64,000 bases of DNA from Fennellomyces sp. T-0311 (taxonomy: Eukaryota; Mucoromycota; Mucoromycetes; Mucorales; Lichtheimiaceae). The stretch spans positions 434,001-498,000 of the forward strand of contig JALLLT010000025.1 in the NCBI GenBank assembly GCA_025266875.1, given 5' to 3'. A model generated the notes under the pieces. The model saw nothing but the letters and a program-made list of their open reading frames with translations. It had not been told where the DNA came from and ran no database searches. Of this stretch, positions 23,771 to 33,781 are shown piece by piece. How positions within the stretch are numbered: position 1 is the first letter of the stretch; every line of letters begins with the position of its first letter. The translations under genes were made by a program, and so were the position numbers.

Positions 23771-26035
23771 ATGTTGACAAAAAGCATCTTGTTCCTGATC
23801 CTTGCTTGGGTTGCGCTTGTGCGTGGCCAAGGTGGTGCGTTCCGACCCATGTTTTCCTATCCCGTTGCTAACTCTTTCTTATTCCAGCGGGTAGCACCAC
23901 TGGTTGTACCGCGTACACCGGCGAGATATGCGCTGTAAGTTGGAGCCTGTATACCCTGAAACCTCCACATCACTTACCCTTTTTATATGAACATGGCAGC
24001 CATACGTGAATTACACCGTGTACACCGGCAACTTTAGCATCAGCATGATCGAACAGCAACTGACCCCCATCAAACAACTCAAAGAACAACTTGGCGCCAT
24101 TGATCCGACGTGCGTGGACTATTACTTTCGATACGCTTGTTCATTTTATCTTCCCAAATGCGGCAGTACCACTGAACAGGGCAAGTTATATAATTTTTCC
24201 CAAGTGAGGTATGAATGGGAAAAGCTCATGCTTTGCAAATAGAACAAACGGTCTGGATGGGATGCGACTCGACTTGCAAAAATGTTACCGACGTTTGCGA
24301 AAACATCTTTACTTTGACTGGCCAAACCTCACTCTTGCCTGACTGCGCCGCCGTTTCGCCCATCACCCAGTCTCCTCTGCAACCCGACGAAAGCTGCAAT
24401 TACATCTCAGCTCAAGGTGTGTTGCAGAAATCAACAATTTTTTTTATCGAATGTCCCCACCAAAAAAAAAAAACTCTAAACATTTTCCCTTAGTCAACAA
24501 AGAAGATGCCGGGTTGCATCTTTCCGCGGTTCCTGAAGGTTTTGTCATGGCGGATTGCCCCGCGCCATTCATTCGTGACCCAAAGGCGAAACAGGGCTCA
24601 GCCGATACTGAAAATGCACTGTACTGCCGCTTCGGTTGCTGCATGCCATGCCCCGCTCAGGATCTGGTAAGTAATAATAAACCATCGTATCATTATTTGC
24701 ACAAGTTACCGACCTTTTTTTTGGTCTTTTGCTAGTTCTTTAACGAAGGTTGGACCACGCATGGGTTCCTGGCCACAAACATTGTACGATTCATATCAGC
24801 TGTTACTTCGTTTATTCTCCTCGTCAGTTATTTGGTGTTACCTGATAAAAGAAGGTAAATCCGTATTCTTTGGAAAAAAGGTACACAAGTCCGCTTACAC
24901 AACCGTTTACAGGCATCCTTCGCTGCTTATTTTGAACTTTTCCCTGGCCATCTTTTTGTTCAGCATGGTCGTGTTCTTTTCCATTGGTGATACAAAGGGA
25001 CTGCAATGCGCCGACGCGATCAACCCCAGCACCCAAGACAACAATGCTCTGTGCGGTGCCCAAGGTAGAGCAACATGATCCGGAGTATGAATGTTTTCTC
25101 AATGTTCTATAGGTGCTATCTTGATCTTCGCCTCACTGGGCACTGTGCTATGGTGCACTGCCTTGATTGTGAACCTACACGTCCACACTGTGTGGAACTC
25201 GAGCTTTTTCGCAGACAAGTACTGGTTCTTGCATCTCTTCTGCTGGGGCATTCCTACCGTTTTTATGGCCGTCACCCTTGGCATGCACCAAGTCAAGTTT
25301 GAATTTGCAAACCTCTGTCTAGTATCCGTCGAGTACATCTTTGATCTGTTCTTTTATCCCATGGCTGCGATCATTTGCCCCGCTTTCTTGGTGCATTGTG
25401 TCACGTTCCTCTACATTGCGAGGGTAAAAATATTCCTAAATTCCCCTTTTAGCCCTATTTATGCTAAATCGTTTTGAATAGGTTGCTGTCAAGGAAAGCC
25501 AGCAGTCTGAAATGTCGCAATCTTTCTCTCAAAACTCCATTGCCAACCGTAACCAGCTGGCGGTGCGTCGACACAAGCATATTCTCACCGCAGTCAAGAT
25601 CCAATGGCGTGCGTTGCTATTGGCTGTCATTGCTATTGCTACTGTACTCTTTTACTGGGTACGTAAATTAGCATGTTTTCCATTTTAAGCAAAAAGCACT
25701 GACATATCCAATTGTAGATCTTTTACTTCACACAGATTGATCGCATGGCGGGCATCAAGACCGACAACGAGACCATCCTTTCTTGGCTTGAGTGCATGCT
25801 GTCCCCCGGAAATACCCAAGATTCATGCACCTCCATTGTCGACGCGCACTTGCCGCCCTTTGGTTTGATGATCACCGCCGAAGCTCTGGTTAGCTTGATC
25901 GGTCTCTGGACCTTTTTGATCTTTGGAAAACGGTCCCTCTGGCGCGAATGGAACGATCTTATTTACGACATTCGATTGTCCTTTGGCTCACGGGGTCGTC
26001 AAGAAAAGAATGGTGAACAGTTCTTTGCCCTCTAA
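23771..26035 (+). CDS. Frizzled/Smoothened-like seven-helix receptor with cysteine-rich domain
   Basis: Ten exons (23771-23831, 23888-23934, 24000-24180, 24225-24416, 24494-24666, 24736-24854, 24913-25064, 25113-25423, 25482-25658, 25718-26035) close in frame to 576 residues. A signal peptide (MLTKSILFLILAWVALVRG) is followed by a cysteine-rich Fz-type domain: GCTAYTGEICAPYVNYT, CVDYYFRYACSFYLPKCG, CDSTCKNVTDVCENIF. A second Cys cluster has CRFGCCMPCP. Then come seven membrane helices, starting FLATNIVRFISAVTSFILLV, with HTVWNSSFFADKYWFLHLFCW as in Frizzled and fungal relatives. The cytosolic tail is short (SLWREWNDLIYDI...) and lacks the animal KTxxxW motif. Exon 3 appears to use a GC donor (GCAAGT at 24181). 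The ligand is unknown. Related receptors are known from Dictyostelium and early-diverging fungi. Confidence 0.85.
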
Positions 26036-26475
26036 ACTCCTTTTGCATATTTTTTTTTACTTTCGTAATTCTGTTATCCCCTCTGGTAAAGGTTCAGACT
26101 GTATTTATTACTTAGTACACAACGCATAAAGCATCTATAGCATTATCCCCCTTTCTCTTTCTCTCTCTCTCTCTTGGTTTGTAAAACAGTACGCAATATA
26201 ATAAATGGAAAAGCAACCCGAAACAAAACAGAACAGCAATACGGGGTGAGGGAAAACCATGTGTGCTCCACGCCTGTAAGATATAAGCAGCAACCAATCA
26301 CAGTTTCTCATTGACCCCACCCAAGATACTTCTTACCTGTATTGCTGTTGCTATGATACTGTTCTTTGTGTTTCACAGGTGCTTTGCAACCAAAAAGGAA
26401 ACCACGCATTGAATTTGTGGACATCTTTTTTTATTGACGGCATGCAAAGGTTCATACAACAGTGGAAGAGGGCGT
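26036..26475. other. Intergenic between convergent genes
   Basis: Holds the 3' ends of the receptor (plus) and ribosomal protein uS4 (minus). A CT microsatellite lies near 26151-26176. TTTATT at 26430-26435 is the minus-strand AATAAA of the ribosomal protein gene. I see no gene. Confidence 0.45.
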
Positions 26476-27108
26476 TTACTCCTCATCCTCATCATCACCA
26501 CCTTCGGCGGCCTTGGCGCGCTTTCTCTTAACGCGACCAGCGCGACCACCACCATAGGGCGATGTCAAAGCGAAGTCGATGTGCTTTTGCGAGTCCTATA
26601 AGTATAAAAAGTGGTAAGTTACCTGAGATCACATAGTGTGTTGCTAAAGAAAACATACCAAGCGAACGATGAACGAGGGGACGTTCACAATCTGCTTGCC
26701 AACGCGAATGTGACGCTGACGGATCAAGACACGGGCGTGATGGATAGATTTGGCCAAACCAGACTTGAAGACCTGAGTCTGAAGACGACGCTCCAAAAAG
26801 TCCTCAATCTTCAAGCCAAGGACGTAATCGAGCTTCATGCGGCTCTCGTCCAAGACACCGATGCGGACAAGACGACGAATCAAGGCGTTACCCTCGAACA
26901 GACGGCGGGGATCCTTTTCGTCCAAAGTGAGCAATTCACGAGCAGCACGACGAATCTTGGAAAGGGTCAATCCGACGCGCCAGACTTCCTTCTTGTTCTT
27001 CAAGCCGTATTCACCGACCAACTTCAATTCTTGGTCGAGACGAGCGGACTCGTAGGGACGCTTGGGCACCTTGTAGGTCTTGCTGTAGGTTCGGTAAGCA
27101 CCCGTCAT
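26476..27108 (-). CDS. RPS9: 40S ribosomal protein uS4 (S9)
   Basis: Structural protein of the small ribosomal subunit body, binding 18S rRNA and shaping the mRNA entry site. Exons 27108-26659 and 26595-26476 join in frame to 189 residues, near the usual 190-197. Motifs: [31 protein letters not shown], the S4 RNA-binding region [20 protein letters not shown] with [19 protein letters not shown], and a basic then acidic tail. The start [10 protein letters not shown] is immediately before the conserved block. The intron lies within the C-terminal part ([10 protein letters not shown]). Confidence 0.97.
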
Positions 27109-30092
27109 CTTGTATAAAGTGAAAGAGAAGGAAAATTGTTCATCACGCCCCTTTCCGCACAATTTAATCGCGAAAATTTTTCTTTGCTGCGATGGCTTAG
27201 CTCTTTCATAGATCGGAGCGCTTTGGTTGCTGAAAGTAAAATTCCCAGCTGACGAAGGCTTCTGCCCTTCTACGGGGCAACTTGGGAAAACCGATCCAGG
27301 CGCTTATTCGCTTTGTCTGCAACTTGCTGATCAGAGAAATGATGTGTGGAGCGAAGATAGTGCCCTTCGTTAATACCTCGCCCTCAAAAGCCTGCCTTCA
27401 GCTTGGACCAGAAAGAAATTGATGTGGTTCAAGAAGTGTGAGTAAGGAAGGAGGTGAAGCTACTTGGATTCACGCCCTTCGACCGCTACCGCAACTTTTC
27501 GATATGTCGAATACTGGTGGCATTCATCATAGAGAGATTTCTCCAGACATATTGTCTTCTGTAGAACATACATCACCACATGCAAAAAGTCAACAAGATG
27601 CGTCTCCCGTGTCTTTATCCTGGCTACTGTGTCCTCTTCATCGCTGCAGGACATGCATTTCCTGGTCGTAACGGAGTAATCACGACAGATAGTGTACAAC
27701 AGCAGCCGTGAAGATGGTTCAGATTACAGTCTCAAATTGGATGCGGCCTCATTCATGGATAAAGAATCCATTTCCTATGAATATAGCAACTGACAAACAT
27801 GGAACAATTAAGGTGTTGAGCAGAGGAGTCCAGGACGCTGGCAGTATTTACAGCGATCCTTTAGGTACAGAGCGTAGGTGCTTAAAACAGGAGTGGCCTT
27901 TGCTGTTGATCAGGCAGCTTGCGAAACTCAGGTGTCGACAAAGGTGGTCGCCAGTTCACTTGTATTAGCAAAGCGCTATCCTTATTTCCATGGGTACGCA
28001 TGTAAGATTAAATGGCTGCGACAAAGCAGCTCCAATACCTTGGTTCACTGACGTACATAGTCGACATTAGGGAATGCAGGAGTATTCAGAATCTTTGATA
28101 CGTAGTCTTATAGCAAGTTATACAGCAGTAGCAAGTGACATCTGATTGCTACCATATCAATTAACCGGTTTACAATACCTACAGTAACGAAAGATCTTGT
28201 AATTAGAAATGAGATGTGCCCACCGAAAAAGTTTCGTATCCTCGCTCAGAAACGTATTGGCCTGCGTCAGCGAAGTAATAGTCTACTTTTAGTCATAACT
28301 CAATACCAAAGAACGGTGTCACTATAAAATTAGCAGCACCATAACGCTCATGGTCTAGAATATCACTAAATAAGTTTAAAGAGTTTTCACTTGGGGCTAT
28401 TCTTATTTTATGCTGTTTAAGCGTAAAAAAAAAGAGCATAACAAGACATCGCTTCCAAGAACATTTTCTTGGAGTCGTATAATTTGATGGTAAACTTTGA
28501 CTGCAAACTCCAGCCTATTTATTACCTTAAAAAACATCAACAGCCATGTAGTATCTGTGGTAGTCTTTATGTCTACAGTTATATTTATAATCTTTGATTA
28601 AATTATCGAGAACGTGTTTGCAATTTTTTTATGCATATGATCGTGTCAAGTTGCAGAGCATGCACAGCCTTTTTGAATCGGATCCACGGGGGTTGTGACA
28701 GGTCGTGCTTCCTCTTGTATATCAATGGACTACCGCCTTTTTTTTTTTTGAAAAAGTGCTAATTCTGCAGAGAGGGACAGACGTTTATAAGCCGTTCCCA
28801 GAATGTAACTTCAAACCTTGTATCAGAAGGCATCCCAAATTTTCGTCGTGGTAACTCCTGAATATCAGCAAGACACATGGAGCGAAAGCCGTCTTTGAGC
28901 ATTTTCTCGTCGAAGATATCGTCAGCTGTAGTGGATTCCGCTTTAAGCTGAGTACATGGGACGGCGTCGCGATCTCATGCGTTTACGTCTCCACTTGGAG
29001 GCCACTACGATGAGGCATTTTCTGTTGTACGTATCGATGGCATTGTGCGCCAATGTTTCTTGAACATCACCTTTTTCTCCTCTGTTTGCTGTTCTTGCCA
29101 TACAAACTAGCAGCACAACCCATCATTGCTCATGTTTAAGATCGGTGATGGCAATATTACGATATGGTCGTATGACTTTTCACATTCCCTGCATTTTCGC
29201 TCAAGTACATACAGTCGTAAAGTGCAAGAAGTGAGTACAACGGCAGAGCCACCATTTAGGCTATGCGACTTATTTGTGCCTCAAAGACCAACAACGACAA
29301 GTATATCTTGGCGCGCTTGCGGTTTTATCACACCTTTTATATTGCCTCGACAGGCCGTTGACATTAATTTAATAGTATTTTTCGCAACGAAATAACATAA
29401 CTGGGTCTCAGACCAAAGTAAAAGTACTGTATTAAATTACATCTTGCGCCAGATGGATACTTGTGCTACGCCAAGGCGAAAAACATCAAGCGCCAACAAT
29501 CAGGAAAACAGGCTTAGGTATGAGTGACAGCTTTTATTTTCGGTGCTAGCCATGAGCATTCTGAGCCTGTAACTTTGGGTGCTAGCGTCTCGCTTCCGGT
29601 GTCGCATGTGCATGCGTTTTTATCAAGTGCATGTGCATACGGACACGTCGTCTTTTTTAAAGGTGAAGTAACAGTATACTACAGTGCCAATCGATTGATC
29701 GTACTGATCCGGTAAAGGCTGTGAGGGGGGTAGGTTTTGCTGTCGAAGGTCCAGCGATTTTCGATGGTTGTGGTTCTCGATGTTTCGATGCCATAGGTAC
29801 TGGCTTTGCCAATGCCTATGGTATTGACTGGTACAGTTTCAGCGAACATAGATGTGATTCCGAGAGATGTCAGTGCTACTGAATGCAGCTATGGCTAAGG
29901 TTGTTCAAGTTTTTAGAGCAAGAAATAACCCCGGATCTAGAGGAGCAGTAGCTTTTGATAGCGAGAGGTACTGGTTGTCAAAAAGTGGATAAGCCGCCTT
30001 TAAGGCAATCAGTACCGATTAGCTTACCGGTACGTGCATATGAGGCATAATAGTTTGTGGTATAGGTGACTAACGCATAAAAGGCATAGATT

Positions 30093-30117
30093 GCACATAA
30101 GCATAAGCATAAGCATA
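30093..30117. repeat. Hexanucleotide microsatellite ATAAGC
   Basis: ATAAGC is repeated three times in a row with flanking partial copies (CACATAAGC...GCATACAG), preceded by related GCATA words from 30070. Confidence 0.6.
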
Positions 30118-30389
30118 CAGGAATACAAGAGCTTGCTAAAAAGCATGAGCATATAAAAAAATTAATTCGCTGCCCTCAAGGTGTGGCTGTAGCCCTGGCT
30201 TGGGCTTTAACTCAGACTTTGAAGGCAGTAGTTTGTTGTTGAAGGTGGACGTGATCGGTTGATTTGGCTTAGCGTCACTTGCGCAAGGTTGCTCGCTGAA
30301 TAAGTCTCTTTAGAGATAATGACAGGTGGCAGGTGAGCAGATCAGCAAGCCTGTTGTCTGTCGAATTTGCGGTTGGGTGTTGATGTTAA

Positions 30390-30444
30390 GACTCCAAATC
30401 ATGAGATTTAAATGCGAGTGTTGTAACACTCATGAGTTGGAGTC
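30390..30444. repeat. Nested inverted repeat
   Basis: The outer arms are 30390-30405 (GACTCCAAATCATGAG) and 30429-30444 (CTCATGAGTTGGAGTC), matching at 15 of 16 positions as reverse complements. Just inside and overlapping the right arm is a second perfect palindrome, GAGTGTTGTAACACTC (7-nt arms). The two hairpins exclude each other in part. Confidence 0.75.
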
Positions 30445-30788
30445 AACCAGCTACACCAGGACTTTTCATTACTTTAGAAATAGCCGGTAAAGAATACACC
30501 ACCGTACAAATCGCAGAAAACCTTAAGGTTCAAACAGTTCAAGCAATCCACATAAGTTCAATAGAACAGTATACTAACTGCACTTAATTTTTTAAATTTT
30601 TATTTTATTAGCATGCATAGAGTAGTTGACATTACGTTTTGCTAAATGTAGATGTATTCTACACATGAGGAATAATAAATTATAAAAGTCTGCGACAACA
30701 ACCTCTCTACCTCTGAAGAAGTATAAGTGATCTGCTTCGCAGTTGAACCGAATATAAATACTTTAAAGATGAAAGTTGTCATAGCGTT

Positions 30789-31703
30789 ATGAAATCCGAT
30801 ATCTGTACAATCTGTGGTAAATCAAAGCTAGGTATTTACGTTAACACCAGTTTAGGTGCTGACAAACCTGCTAAATTCATAGTATGTACATGTGAAGACG
30901 ATGCTCTCGAAGTCTTTAGGATTCGCAATCTTTTAGGCAAAGTTAAAGGCTTTGTATCACCCACACCAAAATCGATTGCTTCTAAGAAATCTGACGGTTC
31001 GCCATATATTTTAACAAATGCTACTCAAGAGGCTGAGTTCACTGTACCCGGATTTCTAGCCGAATGGTTTTATGAATTGTTAGAAGTTTCTTAAGTCGTT
31101 TGGCATGAGTATGGATCATCATGTGCTGTACTGCAAGATAAGACTTATGTTAAAGGAACAGTCCGTATGCGAGATATTGAGCTTCCATCAGTGAAAGTCC
31201 TTACGAACAGACGAGAAGTAGCTCCTAAAGTCATATTAAAAGGATCCTTAGAATCATGTATTAGGCCAATCGAAGCTGACATGCTTATAAGCAAGTTTGA
31301 TTGCTAACGTGTAAAATTCAAAAGTAAGTTTACCAGCTGGAGCAATTCGACCGTAAGATGTTCTGAGTATCTGCCGGACAAGTCGTATGCTTTTGACGTC
31401 GAATGGTCTGGTGAAGGTAACCCCTCCAAAACAGGATTAGGTAACGCTTTGAGAAGAATTAGCTATGAAATAGGCGTTGTAGAAAGGCTTCACGATTTCG
31501 TAAAAGGTTCATTTATTGAAGGGCTCACACTTGTTTCATCATCAGTTATCGACGTCAGGTCTGTCAAAGACGAAGGTTTCGTCTTTAGAATCAAAGTTGA
31601 CGGTGAAAATAGCTGGATCGTTGACAGTGGGTCTTTCTGGTACATCTGTCGACCTTCCAAGAATATGGGGCACCTCAGAAAAATAAATTTGATCACTTCC
31701 TGA
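30789..31703 (+). CDS. Orphan gene with N-terminal zinc-ribbon-like Cys motif; possible pseudogene
   Basis: One reading frame runs from ATG 30789 to TAA 31703 apart from two in-frame TAA codons. The second (31305-31307) falls in a good 44-nt intron (donor GTTTGA at about 31297, branch GCTAAC, acceptor TTACCAG), whose removal keeps frame. The first (31092-31094) is either a disabling stop or lies in a 66-nt GT-AG intron beginning GTACCC near 31044. Visible: CTICGKSKLGIY...VCTC at the N-terminus (four Cys, zinc-ribbon spacing), a middle with ELPSVKVLTNRREVAPKVI, and a C-terminal half with YAFDVEWSGEGNPSKTGLG and GSFWYICRP. I do not recognise it. Base composition is AT-richer than the housekeeping genes. 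Confidence 0.5.
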
Positions 31704-31840
31704 ACGTTGACTAGAATTCTTTCTGAATTTTTTCTGAATACAGGAATAATAGCTAACGGGATCCATTATATACATATTGCTTTTGCTCATAACTATTGGC
31801 ATTGCCATCTTTATTAAAGCATATTCATCGCATTGCACAT

Positions 31841-32363
31841 TCAGTTTTGTTTAGCAGTGGCTTTTTTGGAGCGTTTGTTTGGTGCTGGTACTTCTTCTGC
31901 CGTTGCCATCCTCGCCATTTTGACCGCCTTCGCGGGTCGACCACGCTTTTTTTTCTGTACGTTTCCTATAAAACAGTAGTGTAAAGATGATATTCATTTG
32001 TAGTTACTTGCAATGCATACCTGTTGCTGTCTTGCCCTTGCCCTTGTCGTTGGCAACTGGTTCCAATTCTTGATGCTCGTTTCGAGGTTTCGTGCGTCCG
32101 ACCAAAGGTTCGTCCTCATCGTCACTGGACAGCATAGCTTCGAAGTCGCGAGCGTCCACGCCCAGCTCATGTACTGCACCATCATATGTTTGCTGGTCGA
32201 TTACATTGCATGTGCCTTGACTGCGAAATGAACGACATTCTCTTATTAACTGTTTACAAAGCTCCTAACTCGAGCTCTACCGCACTACAAAAATCAATGG
32301 CCCGTATCCGTATATAACAGAATCTGGAGCATCAAAGTACGTTGTTGTGGACATAACCGACAT
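31841..32363 (-). CDS. Small AT-hook-like basic protein, unrecognised
   Basis: Three exons, 32363-32289, 32249-32021 and 31965-31841, joined by introns of 39 and 55 nt, give 142 residues in frame. The N-terminal half has TYFDAPDSVIYGYGPLIF, IRECRSFRSQGTCNVIDQ and GAVHELGVDARDFEAML. An acidic stretch (SSDDEDEP) follows, then a basic tail with KKKRGRPAKAVKMAR, an AT-hook core (RGRP). This suggests a nuclear DNA-binding protein; I know no family for it. An upstream open stretch continues past the chosen ATG, so a longer N-terminus is possible. It is convergent with the orphan at 30789. Confidence 0.5.
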
Positions 32364-32669
32364 AGCTGGCTTTGCTGGACGTGCACAAGGATCGGATACA
32401 AGACAATGCGTGTACTGAATGCGTAAGAATAGTTCACCAAATGAAGATCTGCCTATAGATTATAAATTGCAATATATACGATGAAGCTAAAGTATTTAGT
32501 CTTTTTATCTCTGAATATTTTGGGAATATTTTTTGATCGTCTGAATATTTTTTGATCGTCTGAATTTGCCACTGAATATTTTACGAATGTCTGAACGTTT
32601 TCTGAATTTTTTTTCCTGAGGTGATAAGAGACCTGCATAACTCCGAGGTGAGGCTTTCTAATTTTCTAC
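32364..32669. other. AT-rich spacer with short repeats
   Basis: Contains a perfect 19-bp tandem duplication (separate entry) and several CTGAATATTTT words. I see no gene. Confidence 0.5.
32524..32561. repeat. 19-bp perfect tandem duplication
   Basis: GAATATTTTTTGATCGTCT occurs twice head to tail (32524-32542, 32543-32561). Partial copies (CTGAATATTTT, TCTGAATTTTTT) lie at 32510-32610 and again near 31720-31740, flanking the AT-hook gene. Confidence 0.85.
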
Positions 32670-33665
32670 CTACGACAGCGCTATATTTATCAGTGGGTAT
32701 AGCGTTAAAGCTAAAAACTCCCAAAGGCAGAAGGGTCTCTGTAGATGAAAGCCATTGCACACCTCATTCATAGAAAGTTCGTTCGACAATGACATAAACT
32801 GTGATAATACTTGAATCGTAGGAGGTATAGCTTTAGTTTCTGAAGGATCATACGAAAACGCTCCTGCTGTAGGTGGCAATATGTCAGACCAATACGTGTT
32901 CTGACCGAGCAAAACGTACTTAATCAGTAGAAATTGAATAATATAAGTCGTAGATATCTAGTGTCCTATGATCAATGAGAATACCTACCTTTGAAAAGCA
33001 GTCGTAGACGTACTGTTCAACTATATGTTCAGCTTTTGATCTAATGGCGTCTAAAGGCACTTTTAAAGGACTATCTTTAACAGGCGCGATTACAATAGGT
33101 CTACTCCTAATATAGGATTGACCGATGAACATTTAGCTTTTAAATTTTTATATCACAGTAAAGCAATAGACTGCTGAATGTGCTACATATAGATTGCTTA
33201 CTTAGTAGAGACGTTGGAAGCTCCGATGTTACCTGTTTGGATTGACTTAATCAGAGTATCAAGCTCTTCAGAAATTTCAAGCTTGAAAGATGGAACTGTA
33301 GCATTTACAACTGGAGTTGGTGATGCCAAATCCGTAAGACCTGTCAATTGAACATATATAATGGTCGGAGCTAATTGATACGAAGGTGGCAAACTCATAC
33401 CTTTATTGCTCACTTTCTTCAACCGCATGTTGAATCCTACGATACCTACACCTCCTTCGGTAGTGTTTGAGAAGAATTCTACCAAGCTGCCATGGACACC
33501 CATAGTGTTATTAACAGCGTTGTAGTGTCTGACTTCAACTGGCTTATTACCTTTCATGGGAGTGAAGATTCTTGCGACTATTCAACAGTATTCAGAGCTT
33601 CTTTGGACATTGTTATAATTCATACTTACGCCCGTACCTTGAAGCTTATCGATGAACATGTCCAT
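32670..33665 (-). CDS. Unrecognised four-exon protein
   Basis: Exons 33665-33638, 33577-33202, 33106-32989 and 32918-32670 close in frame to about 256 residues with GT-AG introns of 60-95 nt. Visible segments: MDMFIDKLQVARIFTPMKG, VNNTMGVHGSLVEFFSNTTE, VGIVGFNMRLKKVSNKG, YVQLTGLTDLASPTPVVNAT, SRPIVIAPVKDSPLKVPLDA, YVLLGQNTYWSDILPPT and a hydrophobic end. There are no catalytic motifs that I recognise. The frame stays open upstream of the chosen ATG to about 33708 without another ATG, so the true first exon may be missing. The clean splicing over four exons argues that it is transcribed. It is the third member of an orphan cluster (30789-33665). Confidence 0.55.
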
Positions 33666-33781
33666 GATCTTTTCGAGAATGCCGACAGATGCATAAGTGC
33701 CTAAGTATACCACTTCGGATCAAAAATACAAAATACGTAAAGGCAAGGCTTATTATCTAAACAAGTGAATAGAAAGCAAGT

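Larger units (their letters stand above)
27109..30788. other. 3.7-kb gene-poor region
   Basis: No gene can be supported. The first 300 bp is the RPS9 promoter. A minus-strand open stretch at 27460-27650 (CRDYSVTTRKCMSCSDEEDT...) looks mildly coding but has no recognisable relative. From 28000 on the DNA is AT-rich with short frames. A twelve-T run lies near 28739-28751. Small repeats and an inverted repeat near 30090-30444 are listed separately. Confidence 0.45.

Noticed and set aside
26611..27117. 168-codon plus-strand frame
   Set aside because: Antisense to the ribosomal protein uS4 exon.
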